A stretch of 59,862 nt of DNA from Pseudomonas sp. UBA1879 (GTDB lineage: Bacteria; Pseudomonadota; Gammaproteobacteria; Pseudomonadales; Pseudomonadaceae). The notes beneath the pieces were generated by a model. The model saw only the letters and a list, made by a program, of their open reading frames with translations, was not told the DNA's origin and did no database searches. The stretch covers positions 1 through 59,862 of the forward strand of contig NZ_DDHJ01000009.1 in the NCBI RefSeq assembly GCF_002338065.1, given 5' to 3'. Within the stretch, counting starts at the first letter, position 1; the number at the start of each line of letters is the position of its first letter. A program made the translations under genes and the position numbers. Positions 52,971-59,862 of this stretch are shown one piece after another.

Positions 52971-54476
52971 TCAAGCGAAACTGGCGGCCGGGCTGTTGGA
53001 CACCAAGTCCAGACTCTCGTCGCTTTGGGCGCTGATGCGCTGATACAGTTGCGCGTCGGTTTCCAAGGCCTTTTCCCGAGCCGGGAAGATTTCGTTCAGC
53101 TTGGCGGCCCATTCGGTTTTGGCCTTTTCAGGGAAGCAGCGGTCAATCAGGTCGAGCATGATCGACACGGTTACCGAAGCACCCGGCGAGGCTCCCAGCA
53201 ACGCGGCGAGGGAACCGTCTTTGGCCGAGACCAGTTCGGTACCGAATTGCAGAACGCCGCCTTTCTTCGGATCTTTCTTGATGATCTGCACCCGTTGACC
53301 GGCCACTTCCAGGCGCCAGTCTTCGGCTTTCGCCTCTGGGTAGAAGCGGCGCAGGGCATCAAGACGCTGTTCCATGGACTGCCGCACTTCGCTGATCAGG
53401 TATTTGGTCAGGTCCATGTTGTCGCGGGCCACTGCCAGCATCGGCGCGATGTTGGCAGCGCGGATCGACAACGGCAGGTCCATCAGCGAGCCATGCTTGA
53501 GGAACTTGGTGGTGAAGCCTGCGTACGGGCCGAACAGCAGAGAGGTTTTGCCGTCAACGACGCGGGTGTCCAGGTGCGGTACCGACATTGGTGGCGAACC
53601 CACGGCAGCCTGGCTGTACACCTTGGCCTGGTGGCGCTTGACCACTTCCGGGTTGTCGCAACGCAGCCATTGGCCGCTGACAGGGAAGCCGCCAAATCCT
53701 TTGCCTTCTTCGATGCCGGACATTTGCAGCAACGGCAATGCCGCGCCACCTGCGCCCAGAAATACGAATTTGGCGTCGATTTCGCGCGTGCTGCCGCTGT
53801 TGACGTCCTTTACGGTCACGCTCCAGCCACTGCCCTTGCGGCTGAGACCGGTGACGCGCTTGCAGTATTTGACCTGCGCATCAGGAGCGTTCGAAAGATG
53901 CTTGAGCAACATATTGGTCAGGTTGCCGAAGTTCACATCGGTACCATGCATGACGCGGGTCGCGGCGATCTTCTGATCCGCCGGGCGGCCGGGCATCATC
54001 AGCGGCATCCACTCGGCCAGCTTGGCTTTGTCTTCGGTGTATTCCATCGAAGAAAACGCGTGGTGCGTGTGCAGCGCCTCGTAACGTTTTTTCAGATACG
54101 CCACGCCTTTTTCACCCTCGACGTAGCTCAGGTGCGGGACAGGCGTAATGAACGAGCGCGACGTGCCGAACGTGCCCTTGCGGGCCAGGTAGGCCCAGAA
54201 CTGCTTCGAGACTTCAAACTGGGTGTTGATGTGGATCGCTTTTTTGGTGTCGATGGAGCCGTCCGCCGCTTCCGGCGTGTAGTTCAGCTCGCACAAGCCT
54301 GCGTGGCCCGTGCCGGCGTTGTTCCAGGGGTTGGAACTCTCGGCGGCACCGGAATCCATCAACTCGACGACCTCGACTTTGAGGCTCGGGTCGAGCTCCT
54401 TGAGCAGTACGGCGAGGGTGGCACTCATGATGCCCGCTCCGACCAGTACTACATCGACTGCTTCGTTCTGCGCCAT
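52971..54476 (-). CDS. mqo: Malate:quinone oxidoreductase
   Basis: Membrane-associated FAD enzyme oxidising malate to oxaloacetate with transfer to quinone, the Pseudomonas TCA-cycle route. 501 residues from the ATG at 54476 (MAQNEAVDVVLVGAGIMSA) after GGAGACGCGTTA. FAD-binding VGAGIMSATLAVLL, SSNPWNNAGTGHAGLCELNY and SVTVSIMLDLIDRCFP are typical. The open frame continues upstream through a run of 11 C, outside the gene. Confidence 0.94.
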   Translation of the reverse strand: MAQNEAVDVVLVGAGIMSATLAVLLKELDPSLKVEVVELMDSGAAESSNPWNNAGTGHAGLCELNYTPEAADGSIDTKKAIHINTQFEVSKQFWAYLARKGTFGTSRSFITPVPHLSYVEGEKGVAYLKKRYEALHTHHAFSSMEYTEDKAKLAEWMPLMMPGRPADQKIAATRVMHGTDVNFGNLTNMLLKHLSNAPDAQVKYCKRVTGLSRKGSGWSVTVKDVNSGSTREIDAKFVFLGAGGAALPLLQMSGIEEGKGFGGFPVSGQWLRCDNPEVVKRHQAKVYSQAAVGSPPMSVPHLDTRVVDGKTSLLFGPYAGFTTKFLKHGSLMDLPLSIRAANIAPMLAVARDNMDLTKYLISEVRQSMEQRLDALRRFYPEAKAEDWRLEVAGQRVQIIKKDPKKGGVLQFGTELVSAKDGSLAALLGASPGASVTVSIMLDLIDRCFPEKAKTEWAAKLNEIFPAREKALETDAQLYQRISAQSDESLDLVSNSPAASFA

Positions 54477-55205
54477 TAACGCGTCTCCAAAAATCTGCTG
54501 CACCAAATTGACGGCATGGGCTCCCGAGGTCAGTTGCCGGGGGGGGGGGCGGCGCGTGTTCACGCCATGCCTCAGACCGCCCGACCGGGAGCGTCATGTC
54601 CGATTCTTCGCAATTTTTTGCATGTCAGCGCACGCCTTGGGGCCTGTTCGATGCGTTTATGGAAAGCATGAACGCATTTTCTGGCCTGGACAGCCATTCG
54701 ACCATCGTCAAGGCATCCGGGTCATGCAGCCAATCCGTAGCGGACAGGCTTCAAGCTCCGGTTGCGGAGGCTGCGCTGCAAGGGGTCCTGTGCAAGGGGG
54801 CTGGGTCAGACGCTAATGGTGCATGTACAAACGCGTAACTATTCATTTGCTCGCCACACTCTTGTGAAGTTGTGAAAACCCGTTTTTTTCACGCTCTTTT
54901 GGAGACGCGAACCTCAAAAAGGGCGCTGCGCGATGGCAGCACCGACAGATCAGGTTCGAACACAGTGTGGGCAATGATGCGCGGGAAAGGTTCGAGTCAG
55001 TCGACACTTTCACGCTCGCAAGGCGGCACACCGGGCTGCACATGTCTGTGTGGAAGGCTCTCTGTGGGCGATACGGAGGTGCCGATTTTGGCAATCAGCG
55101 GTGCTGCGAGGCCCGATCAGGAGACGTCCTTATAATCGGGGGGAGATTATAGCGATGAAACGCGCAGAATTGATCCAGGAAAAATGACTTTTATTCGCCG
55201 TTCGG
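54477..55205. other. 729-base region upstream of mqo without a clear gene
   Basis: Contains 11 consecutive G on the plus strand (54539-54549), a seven-pair A/T-rich stem near 54872-54892, and a TATAAT (55131-55136) followed by a GGGGGGAG site and a ten-codon frame (MKRAELIQEK) at 55155-55187. An 80-codon plus-strand frame at 54596-54838 has no protein-like signature. The mqo promoter must lie here. Confidence 0.45.
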
Positions 55206-55439
55206 TCAGATACTGAGCAATTGTCGGGCGGTAATCGCACGCACGCCAGGAGTGACGCGCGCATTGGCTGGCAACGGATGGTGCAGCCAGCTCAGTTTCG
55301 GCTCATGGATTTCCACCCACTCGCGACCTTGCGGGGCAATGGCGCAGTGCTTGAACGACAGGCAGATACCCGAAGTGTCCAGGCGAGCGTAGTGGCGATG
55401 GCGGCGGCGAAGCGGGAACAGGGACCAGAGAAAGTCCAT
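55206..55439 (-). CDS. Small conserved Pseudomonas protein
   Basis: 77 residues starting MDFLWSLFPLRRRHRHYARL, with WVEIHEPKLSWLHHPLP and VTPGVRAITARQLL. Basic and soluble, with no membrane segment. It has the look of the small conserved proteins found beside mqo in other pseudomonads; the function is unknown. The gene is divergent from the YajG-like lipoprotein gene. Confidence 0.6.
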   Translation of the reverse strand: MDFLWSLFPLRRRHRHYARLDTSGICLSFKHCAIAPQGREWVEIHEPKLSWLHHPLPANARVTPGVRAITARQLLSI

Positions 55440-55670
55440 GGCGAGGACTCCTTGCTTGGGTGGTTGTGAAAAGTATGTCGTGCGTCGATGACATCGCTAT
55501 GACGTTGCTGTTTCGCGATGAAGTCTGGACGTGACTTTTTATGAAGCGCCACGGCGTCGGGTATGGGAACCGTGACAGGGGCGCTTTGTCGTATCTTTAC
55601 GCTAGTGAGCGGCCTCGGGAGGTCGTTATACTGCGGCACTATTTGTGCCTTGACCCATGGAGAGATGAGC

Positions 55671-56252
55671 ATGTTGCGTCGTGTTTTGTTCGGTTTGCTT
55701 GCAGTCGGCAGTCTGACGCTGGTGGGGTGCGCCCACAGCCCGCAATCACTTAACCCGCAACCGAAGCTGAACGCGCAACTGGCGCCTGTCGGTCACGGCC
55801 AGCAAGTGGTCGTTCGAGTCGTCGATGGACGTCCTTCGCAGACCCTCGGCACGCGCGGTGGCCTGTATCCGGAAACCAGCTCGATCACTGTCAATGGTCA
55901 GCAACTGCTCCCGCAACTTCAGGCTCAAGCCGAAGCTGCTGTGCGTTTGCTCGGCTTTACGCCGGTCCAGGGCGGTAATGGCCCTCAGCTGACTGTCACG
56001 CTGGCAGATCTGAAATATCAGTCGCCTAAAGAAGGCATGTACGTGACCGAAGCGAACATCAGTTCGACGTTCCGTGCCGATGTGCAAAACAATGGCCGCA
56101 GCTACAGCGGTCGTTATGCAGCCTCGTTGGACCAGCGTTTCGGCATGGCACCCAATGAAGAAACCAACACCAAACTGATCGGCGATGTCCTGAGCGACGC
56201 GCTGACCCGTCTGTTCCAGGATCAGACGATTGGCCGCATGCTGGGTCAGTAA
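55671..56252 (+). CDS. YajG-family outer-membrane lipoprotein
   Basis: 193 residues from the ATG at 55671; GGAGAG lies eight bases upstream, whereas the ATG at 55665 is too close to it. Signal peptide and lipobox LTLVGC, Ala at +2, so outer membrane. YajG fold features are VVVRVVDGRPSQTLGTRGG and LYPETSSITVNG. The function is unknown. A terminator follows. Confidence 0.82.
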   Translation: MLRRVLFGLLAVGSLTLVGCAHSPQSLNPQPKLNAQLAPVGHGQQVVVRVVDGRPSQTLGTRGGLYPETSSITVNGQQLLPQLQAQAEAAVRLLGFTPVQGGNGPQLTVTLADLKYQSPKEGMYVTEANISSTFRADVQNNGRSYSGRYAASLDQRFGMAPNEETNTKLIGDVLSDALTRLFQDQTIGRMLGQ

Positions 56253-56269
56253 CTCGCGCGGTGGGTACG

Positions 56270-56305
56270 AAAAAGCCCCGGTATCGAAAGATGCCGGGGC
56301 TTTTT
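56270..56305 (+). terminator. Terminator after the YajG-like gene
   Basis: AAAAAGCCCCGG-TAT / ATG-CCGGGGCTTTTT, a stem of about 15 pairs with six-base loop and a T-run, 18 bases after the stop codon. Confidence 0.93.
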
Positions 56306-56421
56306 CATCTTAGTGCACGTGTTGCGGGCGTGAGCTTGCTCGATGCGGTGCGCCAGTCATCACAGCCGAGCCTGAACGTGCGCATCGTGAGCGATGCTCA
56401 CACCGTAGCGGCAGTCAGTGA

Positions 56422-56625
56422 TCACGCCGCCTGATAGAAATCCAGAAAGCTGAAACCCGTTATCAGATCCGCTTCAGGCAGGTCGATGTGTTGATGCCCA
56501 CCCAATGCGCAATAGACCAACCAGTGCCGGTCCTGAACGTTGAAGGCCAGGCCGTCGATCAAGGCTTGTTGCTCGTCGCTGGGGGCGATGAGGTAGAGGC
56601 GGTCCTGGTTATGAGCGTGCAGCAT
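56422..56625 (-). CDS. Small conserved protein of unknown function
   Basis: 67 residues from the ATG at 56625 (MLHAHNQDRLYLIAPSDE); an in-frame ATG 14 codons upstream is less likely. One Cys (YCALGGHQH); no membrane segment. The end, EADLITGFSFLDFYQAA, is distinctive but I do not know the family. Confidence 0.5.
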   Translation of the reverse strand: MLHAHNQDRLYLIAPSDEQQALIDGLAFNVQDRHWLVYCALGGHQHIDLPEADLITGFSFLDFYQAA

Positions 56626-56763
56626 GAAAGGCTCCGGGGTGGGTAGGGCGTTCGAGGGGCTACACATTGACCGGTTCAGGTGACGTTAAGGTGACAGGCG
56701 ATAACGTGGGCCTCAGATCCTATCGAGCACGCGGCGTCCCTGATTCGGCGCCATCGAGGCCCC

Positions 56764-57033
56764 ATGTCGCTGATCCAGCATTCCCCCGGGATGGTCATCA
56801 ATCTGCTCGCGCTGCTGGCGGCGGGGCCGGGTGTCTGGCTGCTGTACAGCACCCGCAGCCGCGAACAGCGGGAAATCGCGCACCTTAACAACTTGACCGA
56901 ACAGGCCCCCATCGATGAACCGATACACCTGATGGACGTGCCAACCCTGCGCCTGATTCGCCTGAGCTACCGGATCGGGGCCGGGTGTCTGGCGTTCGCG
57001 CTGGTGTTGTCGTGGGTGAGTACGAAGATTTAG
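56764..57033 (+). CDS. Small inner-membrane protein
   Basis: 89 residues with two hydrophobic segments (MVINLLALLAAGPGVWLLY and GAGCLAFALVLSWV) joined by a charged loop of about 40 residues (STRSREQREIAHLNNLTEQ). The function is unknown. It is preceded by a gap of 138 bases and followed by a REPIN. Confidence 0.6.
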   Translation: MSLIQHSPGMVINLLALLAAGPGVWLLYSTRSREQREIAHLNNLTEQAPIDEPIHLMDVPTLRLIRLSYRIGAGCLAFALVLSWVSTKI

Positions 57034-57068
57034 CGGCCGATATTCGACCTCTCTTTCGCACGGAACCA

Positions 57069-57158
57069 TGTGGGAGCCGGCTTGCTGGCGAAAGCGCCGG
57101 GTCAGGCACTTCAATAGTGCTTGAAACACCGATTTCGCCAGCAAGCCGGCTCCTACAC
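57069..57158. repeat. REPIN, GTGGGAGCCGGCTTGCTGGCGA type
   Basis: Two inverted REP arms (TGTGGGAGCCGGCTTGCTGG and its inverse ending CCGGCTCCTACA) about 40 bases apart. The central part differs from the copies at 48073 and 59683. No uraA-like tail follows. Confidence 0.85.
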
Positions 57159-57194
57159 GTTTTGCATCGCCGGGGTGCCATGTGTCCGGGGAAC

Positions 57195-57224
57195 AAAACG
57201 GCGCCTGCTCAGGCGCCGTTTTTT
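57195..57224 (-). terminator. Terminator ahead of the acyltransferase gene end
   Basis: AAAACGGCGCCTG-CTCAGGCGCCGTTTTTT, a ten-pair GC-rich stem with A and T runs on both sides, between convergent transcripts. Confidence 0.85.
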
Positions 57225-57237
57225 CATGGGACAGTCA

Positions 57238-58404
57238 TCAGAGCGGCAATCCCGCCTTGACCCGGTACTGATTGCGCACTGGCGTGGCGTATTGCAGCAC
57301 CAGGTACGGACGGTGCTCTTCGGGGCAACCGTCCAGACGACGCTGCCACTCCTCTTTCGCTCGCTCCAACTCGTCGGCGGGGAACACCTCGGCAGCGGTC
57401 GGCACATTGAGGCTCGGGTCGGCATCGGCCCATTGCGCGTACGCCAGGTAATGCACCGGGAACAGCCGGTAGCCGCCGAGGATCTGTTTGTCCATCTCGA
57501 TCGCCAATTGCTTGGTGTCCTCGAACACTTCGCTGATCGGCGGGGCGAAGTTGACGTGCACGCGGCCTTTGTAGCCCGTGATGCCCAAGGCGATGCTGAC
57601 ATCGTCCTCACCCGGTGCCTTGGTGTAGCTGCCGGTGGTGGCGCGGATGTAGAGCTCGCGGGCTTTGGCATGGTCACACGGGTCGTACTCGTAGCTGATC
57701 GACACCGGCGTCAGGTTCAGCGACTGAATCACCTCACCAAACGGCTCGTCCTTGCGACTCATATGGAACATCTTGAGGATCGCTGACTCGGTGCGGTCGT
57801 CGCCGTCTTTGGCACGGCCTTCAGCCTGTGCGATCCAGATCGAGGCACAGTCGTTGCGAATGGAGTGATTGATGTAAGCCGACAGCAGCTGGTAGGCCGC
57901 CATCTTTTCCCGTCGTCCGGTGATGGAGCGGTGCACGATGAAGCTCTTGTTCAACCGCATCAAATCGCTGACGAAGGGCTTTTGCAGCAGGTTGTCGCCG
58001 ATGGCGATGCGCGGCGTCGGCAGTCCGGCGTGATACACGGCGTAGTTGACGAACGCCGGGTCCATCACGATATCGCGGTGGTTGGCGAGGAACAGGTACG
58101 CCACGCCGGACTTGAACTGCTCGACGCCCGTGTAGGTCACACCATCGGTGGCGCGCTCGATTGTATGGTCGACGTAATGTTCGACTTTGTCCTGCAAGGC
58201 GGCGACAGAGTCGATGTTTGCGAACTGACGGCGCAGCTTGCGCGCGATGGCAGGCTGCAGAATCCAGCCGAGGGTGCCCGCCAGACGTGGAAAACGGAAA
58301 TGCGTGAGAATCGCGAGGAACGCCTTGTCACCCAGCAGCCGATTGAGTACGGCTTTTACTTCGGTGTCGTCGTACGGTCGGATGGCATCGAATTCGCCCA
58401 TCAT
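57238..58404 (-). CDS. Membrane-associated acyltransferase, PlsC-like
   Basis: 388 residues from ATG at 58404 (or 58401). Glycerophosphate/lysophosphatidate acyltransferase family (COG0204-like). The usual NHx4D catalytic motif appears as NHRDIVMDPAF, with five residues between His and the second Asp. VHRSITGRREK, the phosphate-binding-like segment, and WIAQAEGRAKDGDDRTE, the EGxR-type region, are present. Lipid acyl acceptor not determined. Confidence 0.8.
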   Translation of the reverse strand: MMGEFDAIRPYDDTEVKAVLNRLLGDKAFLAILTHFRFPRLAGTLGWILQPAIARKLRRQFANIDSVAALQDKVEHYVDHTIERATDGVTYTGVEQFKSGVAYLFLANHRDIVMDPAFVNYAVYHAGLPTPRIAIGDNLLQKPFVSDLMRLNKSFIVHRSITGRREKMAAYQLLSAYINHSIRNDCASIWIAQAEGRAKDGDDRTESAILKMFHMSRKDEPFGEVIQSLNLTPVSISYEYDPCDHAKARELYIRATTGSYTKAPGEDDVSIALGITGYKGRVHVNFAPPISEVFEDTKQLAIEMDKQILGGYRLFPVHYLAYAQWADADPSLNVPTAAEVFPADELERAKEEWQRRLDGCPEEHRPYLVLQYATPVRNQYRVKAGLPL

Positions 58405-58516
58405 GCTCTCTTGTTGGAAACGGCTAGGGTAAGGGTAGGTCGGCTGTTGATGAAGACTCAAACCTGACCTGCAAACGAGTTGGCGATTATACGCAAAACT
58501 GCTCTCGGAGACTGTG

Positions 58517-58708
58517 ATGCACGAAATACAACCCGCAGCACCCTATGAGTGTCCTTATTGCGGCGAGCCGGGGGAAACGGTGCTGGACCTTTCGGAAGGT
58601 GACAATCATTTCATCGAAGACTGTCACGTGTGCTGTCGCCCGATCGAATTTCATCTTGAAACCGATGGCGAACAATGGGATCTGGAAGTCCGTGCCGAGA
58701 ACGACTAA
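58517..58708 (+). CDS. CPXCG-motif cysteine-rich protein
   Basis: 63 residues from the ATG at 58517 (a GTG precedes it). Two zinc-finger-like Cys pairs: CPYCG near residue 13 and CHVCCRPIEF near 37. Known as a conserved family of unknown function. The stop TAA overlaps the start of the DUF2007 gene (TAATG), indicating coupling. Confidence 0.85.
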   Translation: MHEIQPAAPYECPYCGEPGETVLDLSEGDNHFIEDCHVCCRPIEFHLETDGEQWDLEVRAEND

Positions 58709-58968
58709 TGCGCAAAATCTACGAGCCGGAAAACATGATGGAAGGTGAGCTGTTGCAGGCCATGCTTGCCAGCGAAGGCATCGAGTCCCACATCACCGGG
58801 CGTCATCTGCTCGGCGGAATTGGCGAGTTGCCGGTATTCGGTCTGTTGGGGCTGGCCGTGAACGACGAGCAGGCCGAACGGGCGCGCCAGTTGATCACTG
58901 AGTACAATGGCGCCTTTCCACTGTCGGGCGATGAACCCGACAGTTACCCGGACGTGTTGTTGTGCTGA
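58708..58968 (+). CDS. DUF2007 (putative signal-transducing) protein
   Basis: 86 residues beginning MRKIYEPENMMEGELLQAML, with GIESHITGRHLLGG and a C-terminal acidic tail. Matches DUF2007, which often neighbours CPXCG proteins; no known function. Start overlaps the preceding stop; it ends 51 bases before the SRAP gene. Confidence 0.83.
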   Translation: MRKIYEPENMMEGELLQAMLASEGIESHITGRHLLGGIGELPVFGLLGLAVNDEQAERARQLITEYNGAFPLSGDEPDSYPDVLLC

Positions 58969-59019
58969 GTTCGGCGCGGCGTCGTTTGAATCGTTTTACA
59001 GAAGAGTTGCCCTGAGCCC

Positions 59020-59649
59020 ATGTGTGGACGTTATGCGCTGTTTCGTTGGACGCCCGCATTCGCGGCTTTGCCTGGGTTCCCGACGGACCAGCAGGCGCAA
59101 TGGAACATCTCGCCCGCCGACTCGGTGCTGATCATGCGAGCAGCACAAGACGGGGAGGGTGGCCGGGAATTGGCTCGGGCCCGTTGGGGGCTGACCCCGC
59201 CGTGGCTGACGGACATGTCGCGTACCCCTGCTCATGCGCGAGCTGAAACCCTGGCCGAGCAGCCGATGTTTCGGCAGGCGTTTCGCGAGCGGCGCTGTCT
59301 GCTGCCCGCCAACGGCTTCTATGAATGGCGTGGAACGGTGCGCAAGCGGCCTTTTTGGTTGACGCCTGGGGAAGGTTCGGCGCTGTTTTTTGCGGCGATC
59401 TGGGAAGCCTATCCGGTGCAAGGCCATACGTATCTGAGCGTGGCTGTGGTGACGCAGGCTGCGATGAGCCAGCGTCGGCCGTTGATCCTTGATGCCGAAG
59501 GGCAAGCCGCATGGCTCGACGCCGAAGCCTCGATGCCAACGTTGCAATCGCTACTGGCCGCGCCGCAGATGCAACTGCGTGAGCGGCCCTTGGCGAATCT
59601 GGTGAATGATCCGAAGCTCAACGCGCCGGAGTGTTTGACGCCGTTGTAA
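59020..59649 (+). CDS. SRAP (SOS response-associated peptidase / YedK) protein
   Basis: HMCES/YedK-family protein that forms a covalent adduct with abasic sites in single-stranded DNA. 209 residues. Cys2 (MCGRYALF) is the nucleophile. ARAETLAEQPMFRQAF, RRCLLPANGFYEW (with the active-site Glu) and FFAAIWEAY are family features; a His in the C-terminal half is part of the usual set but is not certain here. Confidence 0.9.
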   Translation: MCGRYALFRWTPAFAALPGFPTDQQAQWNISPADSVLIMRAAQDGEGGRELARARWGLTPPWLTDMSRTPAHARAETLAEQPMFRQAFRERRCLLPANGFYEWRGTVRKRPFWLTPGEGSALFFAAIWEAYPVQGHTYLSVAVVTQAAMSQRRPLILDAEGQAAWLDAEASMPTLQSLLAAPQMQLRERPLANLVNDPKLNAPECLTPL

Positions 59650-59682
59650 GGCGTGCGCCTAATCCAGGCTGTGCGCGGAACC

Positions 59683-59862
59683 TGTGGGAGCCGGCTTGCT
59701 GGCGAATGCGGTGGATCAGCCACAGATGTGTTGACTGACCCTCAGCATTCGCCCGCAAGCCGGCTCCTATAGATTTTGTTGCGCACCTGATGACCTGGGT
59801 TCCACCTCGGTAGCCCCGCTTGCCCCACGGCAACTGAACATACAGATGCTTATTCTTCCAAC
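59683..59862. repeat. Diverged full-length copy of the 179-bp REPIN/uraA-tail unit
   Basis: Begins TGTGGGAGCCGGCTTGCTGG like the units at 48073 and continues through a second REP arm and about 85 bases closely matching the unit's tail, including a variant of the uraA 3' end (GGCAACTGAACATACAGATG). The copy fills the rest of the window; what follows is not visible. Confidence 0.8.

Noticed and set aside
53025..54479. 484-codon open frame opposite mqo
   Set aside because: Arg/His/Gln-rich shadow of mqo; no recognised motif, no ribosome site.
54596..54838. 80-codon plus-strand frame upstream of mqo
   Set aside because: Has a GGGAG before its ATG but the protein is low in structure, Cys- and Ser-rich and unlike any family I know; kept only as intergenic note.
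59618..59833. 71-codon minus-strand frame at the right edge
   Set aside because: It is the read-through of the REPIN/uraA-tail repeat, not an independent gene.

Overview
The window is a GC-rich Pseudomonas chromosome segment. Gene content and order (mksFEB, rimI, carbonic anhydrase, ychF-pth-rplY-prs-ispE-lolB, hemA-prfA-prmC-moeB-murI-pagL, photolyase, hemH, uraA-upp, hpt, mqo) follow, from memory, the P. aeruginosa PA4686 to PA4637 region read in one direction. Several blocks are not part of that core. REP/REPIN hairpins of the GTGGGAGCCGGCTTGCTGGCGA and GAGTGAGCTTGCTCGCGA types sit at many gene ends, as in fluorescent pseudomonads. The species cannot be fixed from sequence alone. No rRNA, prophage, complete insertion sequence or CRISPR array was seen.

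Layout. 1-5.1 kb: mksFEB condensin operon (minus). 5.1-7.7 kb: a proline-rich protein overlapping rimI, an acidic disordered protein and a beta-carbonic anhydrase. 7.8-11.0 kb: an unknown exported protein and a chemoreceptor. 11.0-11.6 kb: a BrnT/BrnA toxin-antitoxin pair. 11.6-15.6 kb: an HD hydrolase, then an Lrp-type regulator divergent from a stand-alone 2-oxoacid dehydrogenase E1 (mdeR/mdeB-like). 15.7-18.4 kb: a zinc-type ABC importer operon led by a 45-codon membrane peptide and a Zur-like box. 18.5-27.9 kb: flavin reductase, ketoglutarate semialdehyde dehydrogenase, unknown proteins, tRNA-Met, a second chemoreceptor, a methyltransferase and a TetR/GST pair divergent from another GST. 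27.9-34.8 kb (minus): core translation, isoprenoid and lipoprotein genes with tRNA-Gln. 35.0-40.4 kb (plus): hemA-prfA-prmC-moeB-murI and pagL. 40.5-47.0 kb: a putative light-response block. 47.0-52.2 kb: hemH and nucleobase salvage genes. 52.4-59.7 kb: an unknown secreted protein, mqo, lipoproteins, an acyltransferase, small conserved proteins and a SRAP protein.

How genes work together. hemA and hemH are early and terminal heme steps. prfA and prmC are a release factor and its methyltransferase. uraA/upp/hpt salvage uracil and hypoxanthine/guanine. Photolyase, a CarH/LitR-like MerR regulator and a DUF523-DUF1722 protein form a tight operon behind a promoter carrying four TGTACA boxes, two of them in the 12-bp-spaced arrangement I associate with class II LitR proteins of Pseudomonas.

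Most notable: (1) a 179-bp unit made of a REPIN plus the last 12 codons of uraA is present three times in tandem and once more, diverged but full length, at the right edge of the window; (2) the TGTACA-controlled light operon whose regulator lacks the usual B12 ligands; (3) a tiny membrane ORF coupled to a Zur-type zinc importer; (4) a brnTA pair that appears to have a leaderless promoter.
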